A stretch of DNA of 64,000 nucleotides from JBAXGW01 sp037139195 (GTDB lineage: Bacteria > Bacteroidota > Bacteroidia > Bacteroidales > JAHJDW01): NCBI GenBank assembly GCA_037139195.1, contig JBAXGW010000015.1:1-64000 (forward strand), in the 5' to 3' direction. Both the position numbers and the translations under genes were made by a program. Positions 52,821 through 61,323 of the stretch are shown piece by piece (within the stretch, counting starts at the first letter, position 1; the number at the start of each line of letters is the position of its first letter). Below the pieces are notes generated by a model. It saw nothing but the letters and a program-made list of their open reading frames with translations. It was not told the DNA's origin and made no database searches.

Positions 52821-53588
52821 CTATAATAATTGTCTTTTAAATTCAGCAACAGTAATTGATGTTGCAATTGCAGCATTTAAAGATTCTGGATTGTTTTCGG
52901 TGTTTGTATGTGGATATGATGGAATCTTTATTTTGTGAGTAACTAGTTTTTCAATTTCAGGAGATATCCCATTTGCTTCATTTCCAATGACAATTATCGA
53001 ATTTGATTTAATATCTGTTTTGTAAATATTTTCTCCGTCGAGTAAAGTGCCATAAATATTTTTGTTAGAATCTTTCAAGTAGGATGCAAGTTTAGTATAA
53101 AAGAGCTTAACCCTAAGGAATGAACCCATAGTAGCTTGTATAACTTTGGGGTTATAAATATCTACTGTATTTTCCGAGCATATAATTGTATCAATGCCAA
53201 ACCAATCGGCAATTCTAACTATCGTGCCTAAATTACCAGGGTCGCTAATATTATCAAGAGCTAAAGCTAACGAAAAATTTTCGCTGGGCTTTTTGTTTTC
53301 AAGTTTATGGCAAAGAGCCAGTACTTTATTTGGTGTTTGCAGTTGACTTATTCTTGAAAGTTGTTCTTCTGTTATAATTTGATAATTAATGCCAAAATTT
53401 TCGAGCAGTTTTTGGTTTTCAATAATCCAGTCTTCTATTCCAAAAACAGTTTGAATTTTTATAGAATTTGAACTTCTAATTAATTCTTCCGTAATTTTTG
53501 CACCTTCGGCAATAAACAAAGAATGAAAATCCCTGTTTTTCTTGAGCTTAAGAGAGCTAATTAATTTTATCTGGCTAGTTGATATCAT
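52821..53588 (-). CDS. TrmH/SpoU-family RNA 2'-O-methyltransferase
   Basis: The ATG at 53588 is chosen over a TTG 15 bases upstream that lies at the edge of a terminator. The 255 residues include an N-terminal substrate-binding domain (SLKLKKNRDFHSLFIAEGAK) and a SPOUT knot with LDNISDPGNLGTIVRIADWF (motif 1), IVIGNEANGIS (motif 2) and IPSYPHTNTENNPESLNAAI (motif 3). Motif 3 is longer and less conserved than usual (family IPM...SLNVS). It likely methylates rRNA or tRNA ribose; the target site cannot be told. Confidence 0.88.
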   Translation of the reverse strand: MISTSQIKLISSLKLKKNRDFHSLFIAEGAKITEELIRSSNSIKIQTVFGIEDWIIENQKLLENFGINYQIITEEQLSRISQLQTPNKVLALCHKLENKKPSENFSLALALDNISDPGNLGTIVRIADWFGIDTIICSENTVDIYNPKVIQATMGSFLRVKLFYTKLASYLKDSNKNIYGTLLDGENIYKTDIKSNSIIVIGNEANGISPEIEKLVTHKIKIPSYPHTNTENNPESLNAAIATSITVAEFKRQLL

Positions 53589-53606
53589 GAGGTAAAAATA
53601 CAAAAA

Positions 53607-53632
53607 AACCTGTTTGAGTTAACAAACAGGTT
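53607..53632 (-). terminator. Terminator of the rpsF-rpsR-rplI operon
   Basis: A perfect 10-bp stem AACCTGTTTG/CAAACAGGTT with a six-base loop is followed by a run of seven T on the minus strand. It lies just before the methyltransferase ATG, so that gene needs its own promoter or read-through. Confidence 0.85.
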
Positions 53633-53654
53633 CTTATAAATTATTGAAAAAGTA

Positions 53655-53760
53655 TTTTAAAGTTCTGATTCGAGGTTGTGAAATTTTTGATATTTAGGAG
53701 TTTATATGAATAAATGACTAAATTCAAAAATGAACAAAACGATGAAGCTGGACTTTAAAA
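53655..53760. repeat. Diverged 106-bp MITE-like element
   Basis: Ends TTTTAAAGT (53655-53663) and ACTTTAAAA (53752-53760) are inverted repeats. Inside, TTCGAGG (53669), TTAGGAGTTTA (53694), TGACTAA (53715), ATGAAG (53742) and GACTTTAA (53751) recur in the same order and near-equal spacing in the element at 61021-61240, apart from a 26-base insertion in the latter. It lies between rplI and its downstream terminator. Confidence 0.65.
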
Positions 53761-53770
53761 GGCTTTTTTA

Positions 53771-54220
53771 TTATTCGCCAACAACCTCAAACTGAAAGCT
53801 AGCTTCAATTTCTTTATGTATTCTGATGGTTGCATCATAAATTCCAACTTCTTTCACGTGGTCGTTTTTAAAGATAATTTTCTTTCTGTCCACTTCGTGA
53901 TTAAATTGTTCTTTGATAGCCTCAGCAAGTTGAATATTAGTAACTGAACCAAATATTTTTCCAGTAGAACTAACTTTTGCTCCAATTTTAACAACGATAC
54001 CGTTTAATTTAGCAGCAATAATTTCAGCTTCTTTTTTAATTTTTTCAGCTTTAAACGCTCTTTGTTTAAGATTTTCGGTTAAAACTTTTTTGTTGGTTTC
54101 AGTTGCTAATATTGCCATTCCTTGAGGAATTAGGTAATTACGACCGTAGCCGTTTTTTACCTTAACAACATCGTCAGAGTAACCAAGCTTTTGTACATCT
54201 TGTTTTAAAATTACTTCCAT
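53771..54220 (-). CDS. rplI: 50S ribosomal protein L9
   Basis: The 149 residues match bL9: N-terminal MEVILKQDVQKLGYSDDVVKV, then VKNGYGRNYLIPQGMAILAT, a long connecting helix and a C-terminal domain (GKIFGSVTNIQLAEAI, KIIFKNDHVKEVGIYDATI). It is the last gene of the rpsF-rpsR-rplI operon, 16 bases after rpsR. Confidence 0.98.
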   Translation of the reverse strand: MEVILKQDVQKLGYSDDVVKVKNGYGRNYLIPQGMAILATETNKKVLTENLKQRAFKAEKIKKEAEIIAAKLNGIVVKIGAKVSSTGKIFGSVTNIQLAEAIKEQFNHEVDRKKIIFKNDHVKEVGIYDATIRIHKEIEASFQFEVVGE

Positions 54221-54236
54221 TTTTTTTCCTCCTAGT

Positions 54237-54503
54237 TTATTTTAATAAATCCGCAACATAAGGCATAAGAGCGATGTGTCTTGCTCTTTTGATAGCTTGC
54301 GCAACTTTACGTTGATACTTTAATGATGTTCCAGTGATTCTTCTAGGAAGAATTTTACCTTGCTCATTAACGAATTTTAGAAGGAAATCAGCGTCTTTAT
54401 AGTCAACGAATCTGATTTTGTTCTTTTTGAAACGGCAATATTTTTTCTTTTTAACATCAACTGCCGGTGGGTTTAAATATCTTACTTGATCTTGTTGGGC
54501 CAT
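54237..54503 (-). CDS. rpsR: 30S ribosomal protein S18
   Basis: The 88-residue protein has the bS18 core KKKYCRFKKNKIRFVDYKDA, FVNEQGKILPRRITGTSLKY and QRKVAQAIKRARHIALMPYV. Standard length and position between rpsF and rplI. Confidence 0.98.
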   Translation of the reverse strand: MAQQDQVRYLNPPAVDVKKKKYCRFKKNKIRFVDYKDADFLLKFVNEQGKILPRRITGTSLKYQRKVAQAIKRARHIALMPYVADLLK

Positions 54504-54529
54504 TGTAAATAGAATTTAAATTAAAAAAA

Positions 54530-54880
54530 TTACTTGTTTTCTTTAGCTTCTGCTTTAGCTCTTCTTTTCTTTTCAGTATAAGCAACGCCGTGTTTGTCTA
54601 ACTTGATAGTTAAGAAACGTAAAATGCGTTCGTCGCGTTTTAGAGCTACTTCATAATCTTTAATAGTATCACTTTCGCAAGTAAATTCTAACAGTTGATA
54701 AAAACCGGTAGATTTCTTTTGAATTGGATAGGCTAATTTTCTTAATCCCCAATTGTTTTCAAGAACAATTTGAGCACCTTTGTCTGTAAGTATCTTAAGA
54801 TACTTGCTTACCGCTTCCTTCATCTGTTCTTCAGATAAAACGGGAGTCATAATGAAAACGGTTTCGTACTGATTTCGCAT
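54530..54880 (-). CDS. rpsF: 30S ribosomal protein S6
   Basis: The 116-residue protein has the bS6 fold (RNQYETVFIMTPVLSEEQMK, NNWGLRKLAYPIQKKSTGFY) with a basic C-terminal tail (EKKRRAKAEAKENK). It heads the operon and is preceded by the best promoter in the window. Confidence 0.98.
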   Translation of the reverse strand: MRNQYETVFIMTPVLSEEQMKEAVSKYLKILTDKGAQIVLENNWGLRKLAYPIQKKSTGFYQLLEFTCESDTIKDYEVALKRDERILRFLTIKLDKHGVAYTEKKRRAKAEAKENK

Positions 54881-54922
54881 TGTTTAATAATTTGAATTAA
54901 TAATTAATTGTTTTAAGGGGTG

Positions 54923-54954
54923 CAAATTTATGAACTTATTTTTGAATACCCAAA
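54923..54954 (-). promoter_or_regulatory. Promoter of the rpsF-rpsR-rplI operon
   Basis: Minus strand TTTG (54954-54951), 20-base spacer and TAAATTTG (54930-54923) match the Bacteroidota consensus at every fixed position. The predicted leader is about 39 bases. A C/G-rich stretch CACCCCTTAAAAC lies just after the -7 element. Confidence 0.68.
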
Positions 54955-55042
54955 TATTTGTGTGATAATATGATAAATAATATGATATAGTCTACTTTCA
55001 ATATTCTTAATACTTAAAATACTTTTCAAACATCACAAATCG

Positions 55043-56107
55043 TTATTGCATTCTAACAAATCTGTTTTCCTCGTCTGGAGTTAATGCGTTTTCATTCATG
55101 AATTCAATAAAAGCATCGTATTTATCTGTGTTTTTTTCTTTCCATCCGTTAAATGCTTTTGCATCGGCATAGCGGAGCAGCCAGTAATTATACGCTTCTA
55201 AGTAATTGTTTTTTAGTAACTGTCGGTGCCAATTAAAAACAATGCTAGGGTGTTCTTTGTCCATGCCAGTTTCGAAAAGCTTAGTAGTGAAGTTGATTCT
55301 TATTTTACTAATTGTTTCGGTATTTATTTTTTCTTGATTTATAAAAATTGGTTGAACTGCAAAAAACATTAATTTTTCAAAAATATTAATAAATGGAAGC
55401 TTAATCTTTTCGTTGGTTGTTGGCATATTTACATTGGTTTCGGTAATTAAGTCAACAGTAAAAGAATCGGGATAAATTTGAATGTTTTTTGTGTAAATAG
55501 CATGTAACGATTTGCTTATTTCAGCAGCTTTCAGCGTGTCTTTTGTCAAACATAAAAAGAGTTCGCTGTAAAAAATACCCCAAACTTTTTGTGGCGAATT
55601 TGCAAAAAGCTTAGCTTCGCAAAAATAATTTCCATCGTATTGTGGACTGGCAGAAATTCCCATATCCCAATATTTTATAGCATTTTGGAATTTTCCTTCT
55701 TTCAATTCCATCATACCTAATTCTTCAAACATCAAGCCTGAGTTTGGAAATTTGCTTAAGCCCTGTTTAATAACAGCAACTGCATCTTCTTTTTTCTTAC
55801 TTTGAAAATAGGCATTTGCAAGGTATTTGAATTCTAATTCACCAAATTTCTTGTCTGCTTTAAGTTTTTCAAAAATCTGAATTGCTTTTTTCTCTTTCTC
55901 CGATTTTAAATAGCATATTCCTAATGTTTTATTTGCATCAAAATCATCGGGCGCAGATTTTATAGCATTTTCCAACATAGGGATGGCCTTAGAATAAAGG
56001 TTTTTATTCATTAAAGCATTTACAGAGTCGGCTATTTCTTTGTACGACTGAGCATTTAATTCGCAAAAACTTATGCAAATTAGTAATATTGGAATTATTC
56101 TTTTCAT
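55043..56107 (-). CDS. Exported tetratricopeptide-repeat protein
   Basis: The 354 residues have a signal peptide (to LNAQ, residue 20). TPR helices cover about residues 22-155 (YSKAIPMLENAIKSAPDDFD, ANKTLGICYLKSEKEKKAIQ, NAYFQSKKKEDAVAVIKQGL, GKFQNAIKYWDMGISASPQY). The C-terminal half is helical and does not match a family I know. TPR proteins of this type scaffold envelope complexes or gather partners, so the role is probably protein interaction in the periplasm. It stands alone. Confidence 0.8.
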   Translation of the reverse strand: MKRIIPILLICISFCELNAQSYKEIADSVNALMNKNLYSKAIPMLENAIKSAPDDFDANKTLGICYLKSEKEKKAIQIFEKLKADKKFGELEFKYLANAYFQSKKKEDAVAVIKQGLSKFPNSGLMFEELGMMELKEGKFQNAIKYWDMGISASPQYDGNYFCEAKLFANSPQKVWGIFYSELFLCLTKDTLKAAEISKSLHAIYTKNIQIYPDSFTVDLITETNVNMPTTNEKIKLPFINIFEKLMFFAVQPIFINQEKINTETISKIRINFTTKLFETGMDKEHPSIVFNWHRQLLKNNYLEAYNYWLLRYADAKAFNGWKEKNTDKYDAFIEFMNENALTPDEENRFVRMQ

Positions 56108-56303
56108 ATTTCTTCTTTTTTGTAAAATTACTTTTTTTCATAAAACTTTCAAAATATCAGCAAACAATTTTATAGTTCTACTAAGTAACTGAATACTAAA
56201 GATTGTTAGGTTTTTTTGAAATGAGCTGCTAATTTTTTTTGTTAATTCTATTTAAATGGTTTTAATTTGTATAATATTATGTATGATTGTTAAATCATTT
56301 TTT

Positions 56304-56311
56304 TATTTTTG
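56304..56311 (+). promoter_or_regulatory. -7 element of dnaX
   Basis: TATTTTTG matches TAnnTTTG exactly, 20 bases before the ATG. TATG at 56282-56285 is 18 bases upstream (three of four to TTTG). Confidence 0.45.
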
Positions 56312-56331
56312 ATAAAGATTAAGCAAAAACA

Positions 56332-58074
56332 ATGGAAAATTTTATAGTTTCGGCCAGAAAATATCGTCCGGTAACATTCGATACGGTGGTTGGGCAAGCT
56401 CATATTACCGAAACACTAAAGAATGCTATTAGGAATAATCATTTGGCTCAATCTTTTTTATTTTGTGGACCACGTGGCGTTGGTAAAACTACATGTGCAC
56501 GTATTTTAGCAAAAACTATAAATTGTTTTAATCCAACACCCGAAATGAATCCTTGCAACGAATGCCCTTCGTGTAAGTCTTTCAACGAGTCGAGTTCATT
56601 TAATATTCACGAATTAGATGCTGCATCTAATAATTCGGTTGATGATATAAGAAGTTTAATCGAGAAGGTTAGAATCCCTCCTCAAGTTGGAAAATATAAA
56701 ATATATATTATTGATGAGGTTCACATGTTGTCAACGGCAGCTTTCAATGCTTTTCTTAAAACACTAGAAGAGCCACCAAGTTATGCGAAATTTATTCTTG
56801 CAACTACCGAAAAACATAAAATAATACCAACGATACTTTCGCGTTGTCAGATATTCGATTTCAAAAGAATCACTATTGATGATATTGCAAAACATCTTGC
56901 TTTTGTTGCTAAAAGTGAGGTTGTAGTTGCTGAGCCTGATGCATTGCATGTTATTGCTCAAAAAGCAGATGGCGCTTTAAGAGATGCACTTTCGATTTTC
57001 GATCAGATAATAAGCTTTTCGGGAAATACCGTTACTTACAAAGATGTAATTGATAATTTGAATGTTCTTGATTACGATTATTATTTTAAAATAACTGATT
57101 TTCTTATTAAAGGCGATGTTTTTAATGTAATACTTCTGTTTAACGAAATATTATATAAAGGATTTGATGGACATCACTTTTTAATGGGCTTAGGCGAACA
57201 TTATAGAAATTTGTTGGTTTGCAAAGATGTTGTTACGATCCCTTTACTTGAAGTTGGAGAAAATATAAGAGAAAAATATAAGGAGCAATCAGCGCAATCT
57301 TCGCTTACTTTTTTAGCAAAAGGTTTAGATATTTTCAATAAAATTGACGTTCAATATCAAGCTAATAGAAACAAACGTTTGCTAGTAGAAATTGCATTGA
57401 TGCAAATGGCTGGAATAAACACAGATAGCTCGACATCAACTCAAAATGCAGTAGTTAAAACTGTAGATGCAAATATCCCTAGAATACCAGTGGATGAAAA
57501 AAAAAACCCAATAATTAGTGAACCAATAAAAAAAATAGATGTTCCAGTTAAGCAAAATGTAGATCCAAAGCCCGAAACGCAATTTACAACTGTAAAAATG
57601 CCTATCGATTCTATGGGTTCACTTTTTTCTGCAGGAACAAGCAATATTCAAAAGACAAATCAAGAAGAAAAAAAAAATGAAATAATACAGTCAAATGATA
57701 AAAGGGACACTAAATTTTCGGCTGAAGAATTAAATGTAGTTTGGAATGAATTTGCAAAGTCAATTCAAAAAGATAATCCAAGTTTTGCAAGTACATTAAC
57801 CATATCAAATCCCGAATTACTTGATAATTTTATTATAAATATTAATATTGTAAACAAAGCACAGGAGATTGAATTTGAAGAGAAAAGAAATGATTTGGTA
57901 AATTTTTTAAGAGAAAAATTAAATAACTATCAAATTATGGTACAATTGGTTTTGAATGTTTCTACTGTAGAGGCAAAGCCATATTCGCCAAAGGATAAAT
58001 TTATACATTTATTAAATAAAAATCCCTTACTGAACGATATGAAAAATGCGTTCGGTTTAGAACTTGAATACTAA
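56332..58074 (+). CDS. dnaX: DNA polymerase III subunits gamma and tau
   Basis: The 580-residue clamp-loader ATPase has FDTVVGQAHITETLKNAI, Walker A GPRGVGKT at residues 46-53, a zinc site (CFNPTPEMNPCNECPSC), Walker B IYIIDEVHML, the SRC motif LSRCQIFDF and domain III to about residue 360. A low-complexity linker with poly-Lys codon runs follows (about 365-455), then a C-terminal domain (AEELNVVWNEFAKSIQKDNP) of the tau type found in Bacteroidota. Three long adenine runs in the linker (near 57497, 57528 and 57668) could allow slippage to a shorter gamma form. The M16 protease gene follows 24 bases later. Confidence 0.96.
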   Translation: MENFIVSARKYRPVTFDTVVGQAHITETLKNAIRNNHLAQSFLFCGPRGVGKTTCARILAKTINCFNPTPEMNPCNECPSCKSFNESSSFNIHELDAASNNSVDDIRSLIEKVRIPPQVGKYKIYIIDEVHMLSTAAFNAFLKTLEEPPSYAKFILATTEKHKIIPTILSRCQIFDFKRITIDDIAKHLAFVAKSEVVVAEPDALHVIAQKADGALRDALSIFDQIISFSGNTVTYKDVIDNLNVLDYDYYFKITDFLIKGDVFNVILLFNEILYKGFDGHHFLMGLGEHYRNLLVCKDVVTIPLLEVGENIREKYKEQSAQSSLTFLAKGLDIFNKIDVQYQANRNKRLLVEIALMQMAGINTDSSTSTQNAVVKTVDANIPRIPVDEKKNPIISEPIKKIDVPVKQNVDPKPETQFTTVKMPIDSMGSLFSAGTSNIQKTNQEEKKNEIIQSNDKRDTKFSAEELNVVWNEFAKSIQKDNPSFASTLTISNPELLDNFIININIVNKAQEIEFEEKRNDLVNFLREKLNNYQIMVQLVLNVSTVEAKPYSPKDKFIHLLNKNPLLNDMKNAFGLELEY

Positions 58075-58098
58075 TTTTAAAACAACTAAATTTTTGCT

Positions 58099-61017
58099 AT
58101 GAAAAAAAGTAAGTTTATTATGAATGCCGTTGTTGCCCTCTTCTTATTGTTTGGGGTTAGCAATATTTATGCTCAGAAGCAATATGCTTTTAAAACTTTT
58201 GAGAACGACCCTCTAAAAACAAGAATTTATACACTTGATAACGGGTTAACTATTTATACATCAGTATATAAGAATGCGCCACGTATTCAAACATATATTG
58301 CTGTTAAAGCTGGAAGTAAAAACGATCCACACGAAACTACAGGTTTAGCTCATTATTTTGAGCACATGATGTTTAAAGGCACTTCACATTTTGGATCTTT
58401 AGATTATGCAAAAGAATCTGTAATGATAGCAAAAATTGATAGTTTATTCGAAATATACAGAGTTACTAAAGATTCAGCTAGAAGAGATTTTTTATACCAT
58501 AATATAGACAGTATTTCGTTTGCGGCTTCAAAATTAGCTATTCCAAACGAATACGACAAAATGATGTCGATTATTGGTGCAACAGGAACAAATGCATTTA
58601 CTTCATTAGAGCAAACAGTTTATGTAGAGGATGTTCCTTCTAATCAATTAGAAAATTGGCTAGCAATAGAATCAGAACGTTTTTCTTCACCTGTTCTTCG
58701 CTTGTTTCATACAGAACTTGAAACTATTTATGAAGAAAAAAACATGACTTTAACAAACGATAATCGTAAAGTTTATGATGCATTATTAAGTGGTTTATTT
58801 CAAAAACATCCTTACGGAACTCAAACTACCATTGGCGACGCTGAGCATCTAAGAAATCCTTCGATGAAAAATATTCGCGAGTATTTTGCAAAATATTATG
58901 TGCCAAACAATATGGCTATTTGCTTGTCAGGAGATTTTGATCCAGACCAAGCAGTTGCATTAATTGATAAATATTGGGGAAAAATTAAATCTTCTCCTGT
59001 TCCTGAATTCACATTTGAGCCAGAAACTCCAATTACAGCTCCAATTATTAAAGAAGTTTTAGGCCCAGATGCTGAAAACATTACTTTATCGTACCGCTTT
59101 GATGGTGCAAACTCTGATGACGCTAAGTATATATCAATGATTGATATGATCTTATCAAATAGTGCTGCTGGTTTAATTGATTTAAACTTAAATCAAAAAC
59201 AAAAAGTGTTAAATGCTACTTCGTATTCAATGATACAAAAAGATTATTCGGCTGAAGTATTAACTGGCAAAGCTAAAACAGGACAGTCGCTTGACGAAGT
59301 TAGAGATTTATTATTAGCACAAATAGAATTGATAAAAAAAGGTGATTTCCCTGATTGGTTAACTTCTGCAATTGTTAACGATTTGAAGCTTAAACAAATG
59401 AAAAGCTACGAAGACAACAGCAATAGAGGTATGGCTTATGTAGAATCTTTTACTGTAGGTTCTTCTTGGGATAAAGAAGTTACTAAATATGATGAAATGG
59501 CAAAATTAACAAAACAACAAATTGTTGAATTTGCAAACAAACATTTTGGAAATAACTATGTTTTAGTTTACAAAAAAACTGGTAAAGACAAAACGGTTCA
59601 TAAAGTAAAAAAACCAAAAATTACTAAGATTCAAATTAATAGAGATATGTCTTCAGATTTCTTGAAGAAAATTGAAGCTAATAAAGTTCCTGATATTGAA
59701 CCTGTATTTATCGATTACAGCAGAGATATGAAAAAACTTACAATGAAAAATAATATCTCAGTTTTATACAAGGAAAACATTGACAACAAAACATTTGATT
59801 TATATTATGTTTTCAATATGGGTTCTGATAATGATAAAAAGTTGCCTTTAGCAATTGATTATTTAAAATATCTTGGAACATCTAAATTCACTCCAGAAGC
59901 ATTAAAACAAGAGTTTTATAAACTAGGTGTTTCAATGGATGTATCTGCTTCTAACGATAGAGTTTATGTTAGCTTAAGTGGTTTGTCAGAAACAATGGAT
60001 AAATCATTAGAACTATTCGAATCATTATTAACTGACCCACAGCCTAACAAAGAAGCTTTAGATAACCTTGTAAATGACAAATTGAAAAAAAGAACGGATG
60101 CTAAGTTAAATCCACAAAATATTTTTAGTTCAATTGTTATGTATGGTATTTATGGACCAAAATCGCCTAATAAAAATATCTTATCAGAAACTGAATTAAA
60201 AGCTGTAACACCTGAAGAATTAATCTCTAGAATTAAAGAATTAAATTCGTTCGAACACAAAGTTTTATATTATGGAAGCGAAACTACTGATAATGTTGTT
60301 AATATATTAAATAAACAACATAATGTTCCTGCACAATTTAAGCCAATTCCTGCACCAGTTGTATTTACTGAAGCTCCAATTGAAAAATCTCAAGTTTATT
60401 TTGTAAACTATGATATGAAACAAGCTCAATTATTAATGTTATCAAAAAGCCAAGTTTATAACAAGGACTCTGAACCTATTGTTACATTATTTAATGAGTA
60501 TTTTGGTGGCAGCATGAATTCAATCGTATTCCAAGAATTACGCGAAGCTCGTTCATTAGCTTATACTGCTGTTGGTTTTTATCAAAACATGTTAAGAAAG
60601 AAAGAATCTCACTATTATAATCTTTCTTATATTCAAACTCAAACAGATAAATTGAATGATGCTATGACTGCATTTTATGAATTGATGGATAATATGCCTT
60701 TAGCTCAGAAAAACTTTGATTTAGCAAAAAATGCGATTGTTCAAAAGTTAAGAACTGAAAGAGTAACTAAATCAGATGTTTTATTTTCATACTTAGACGA
60801 TTTGAAAATGGGAATTGATTACGACATCAGAAAAGATATTTTCACTAAAGTTGCTACATTTACTTTAGACGATGTTAAAAAATTCGAAGAGCAATATATT
60901 AAAGCTCAACCAAAAAACATTATGGTAATGGGCGATAAAGCTACAATCGACTTTAAAGGATTGAAAAAATACGGTAAGGTTACAGATTTAACAATGACTG
61001 ATATTTTTGGATACTAA
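58099..61017 (+). CDS. M16-family zinc metalloprotease (pitrilysin-like, fused two-half form)
   Basis: The 972 residues have a signal peptide (to NIYAQ, about 26). The active N-terminal half has the inverted zinc motif HYFEH (His85, Glu88, His89) in GLAHYFEHMMFKGT and the downstream Glu in ELETIYEEKNM. The second, inactive half keeps the M16C pattern (FNEYFGGSMNSIVFQELREA, RSLAYTAVGFY). Full-length fused M16 proteins form a clam shell that degrades peptides; here it is likely periplasmic. Its stop codon TAA is part of the 6-bp duplication left by the element inserted at 61021. Confidence 0.95.
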   Translation: MKKSKFIMNAVVALFLLFGVSNIYAQKQYAFKTFENDPLKTRIYTLDNGLTIYTSVYKNAPRIQTYIAVKAGSKNDPHETTGLAHYFEHMMFKGTSHFGSLDYAKESVMIAKIDSLFEIYRVTKDSARRDFLYHNIDSISFAASKLAIPNEYDKMMSIIGATGTNAFTSLEQTVYVEDVPSNQLENWLAIESERFSSPVLRLFHTELETIYEEKNMTLTNDNRKVYDALLSGLFQKHPYGTQTTIGDAEHLRNPSMKNIREYFAKYYVPNNMAICLSGDFDPDQAVALIDKYWGKIKSSPVPEFTFEPETPITAPIIKEVLGPDAENITLSYRFDGANSDDAKYISMIDMILSNSAAGLIDLNLNQKQKVLNATSYSMIQKDYSAEVLTGKAKTGQSLDEVRDLLLAQIELIKKGDFPDWLTSAIVNDLKLKQMKSYEDNSNRGMAYVESFTVGSSWDKEVTKYDEMAKLTKQQIVEFANKHFGNNYVLVYKKTGKDKTVHKVKKPKITKIQINRDMSSDFLKKIEANKVPDIEPVFIDYSRDMKKLTMKNNISVLYKENIDNKTFDLYYVFNMGSDNDKKLPLAIDYLKYLGTSKFTPEALKQEFYKLGVSMDVSASNDRVYVSLSGLSETMDKSLELFESLLTDPQPNKEALDNLVNDKLKKRTDAKLNPQNIFSSIVMYGIYGPKSPNKNILSETELKAVTPEELISRIKELNSFEHKVLYYGSETTDNVVNILNKQHNVPAQFKPIPAPVVFTEAPIEKSQVYFVNYDMKQAQLLMLSKSQVYNKDSEPIVTLFNEYFGGSMNSIVFQELREARSLAYTAVGFYQNMLRKKESHYYNLSYIQTQTDKLNDAMTAFYELMDNMPLAQKNFDLAKNAIVQKLRTERVTKSDVLFSYLDDLKMGIDYDIRKDIFTKVATFTLDDVKKFEEQYIKAQPKNIMVMGDKATIDFKGLKKYGKVTDLTMTDIFGY

Positions 61018-61020
61018 ATA

Positions 61021-61240
61021 GTGTCTGTCCACTGAGTCAGAGGCTTGTCCATAAAGAACGAATTATTCACTTATTAAATTGTTTTTATAAGTGTTCATTA
61101 ACTCCCGGTGGTCGGTTCGAGGCGTTCGCAGAATTGAAAATTAGGAGTTTACTGGATTAAATGCGATGCACTGAGCGAGAGTCGAAGTGACTAATTTTCG
61201 ATGCCAGAACAACAATGAAGGCGACTTTAAGGACAGACTC
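61021..61240. mobile_element. 220-bp MITE-like element with terminal inverted repeats and 6-bp target duplication
   Basis: The ends are GTGTCTGTCC (61021-61030) and GGACAGACTC (61231-61240), inverted with nine of ten matches. TAAATA lies directly on both sides (61015-61020 and 61241-61246) as a target-site duplication; the left copy includes the stop of the M16 gene. No frame long enough for a transposase exists inside. It carries a half-REP sequence (ACTGAGCGAGAGTCGAAG, 61170-61187) and shares an ordered set of motifs with the element at 53655-53760. Base composition is GC-richer than the flanks. Confidence 0.75.
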
Positions 61241-61263
61241 TAAATAAATAATCCGTTTTTTAA

Positions 61264-61296
61264 ACAGAAAAGCTGCTAATTGGCAGCTTTTTCTGT
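61264..61296 (+). terminator. Terminator of the M16 protease gene
   Basis: AAAAGCTGC (61268-61276) pairs with GCAGCTTTT (61283-61291) over a six-base loop, and the stem can extend through ACAG/CTGT with one bulged T. The MITE-like element now lies between the stop codon and this hairpin. The right flank is T-rich. Confidence 0.75.
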
Positions 61297-61297
61297 T

Positions 61298-61305
61298 TAT
61301 ATTTG
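61298..61305 (+). promoter_or_regulatory. -7 element of birA
   Basis: TATATTTG is an exact TAnnTTTG match, 18 bases before the ATG. It begins directly after the terminator hairpin of the preceding gene. The -33 element is weak. Confidence 0.4.
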
Positions 61306-61323
61306 TTTTTTAATATGCTATAA

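Noticed and set aside
61105..61125. GGTTCGA sequence resembling a tRNA T-loop
   Set aside because: No acceptor stem, anticodon arm or D arm can be drawn around it, and it belongs to the 220-bp element.
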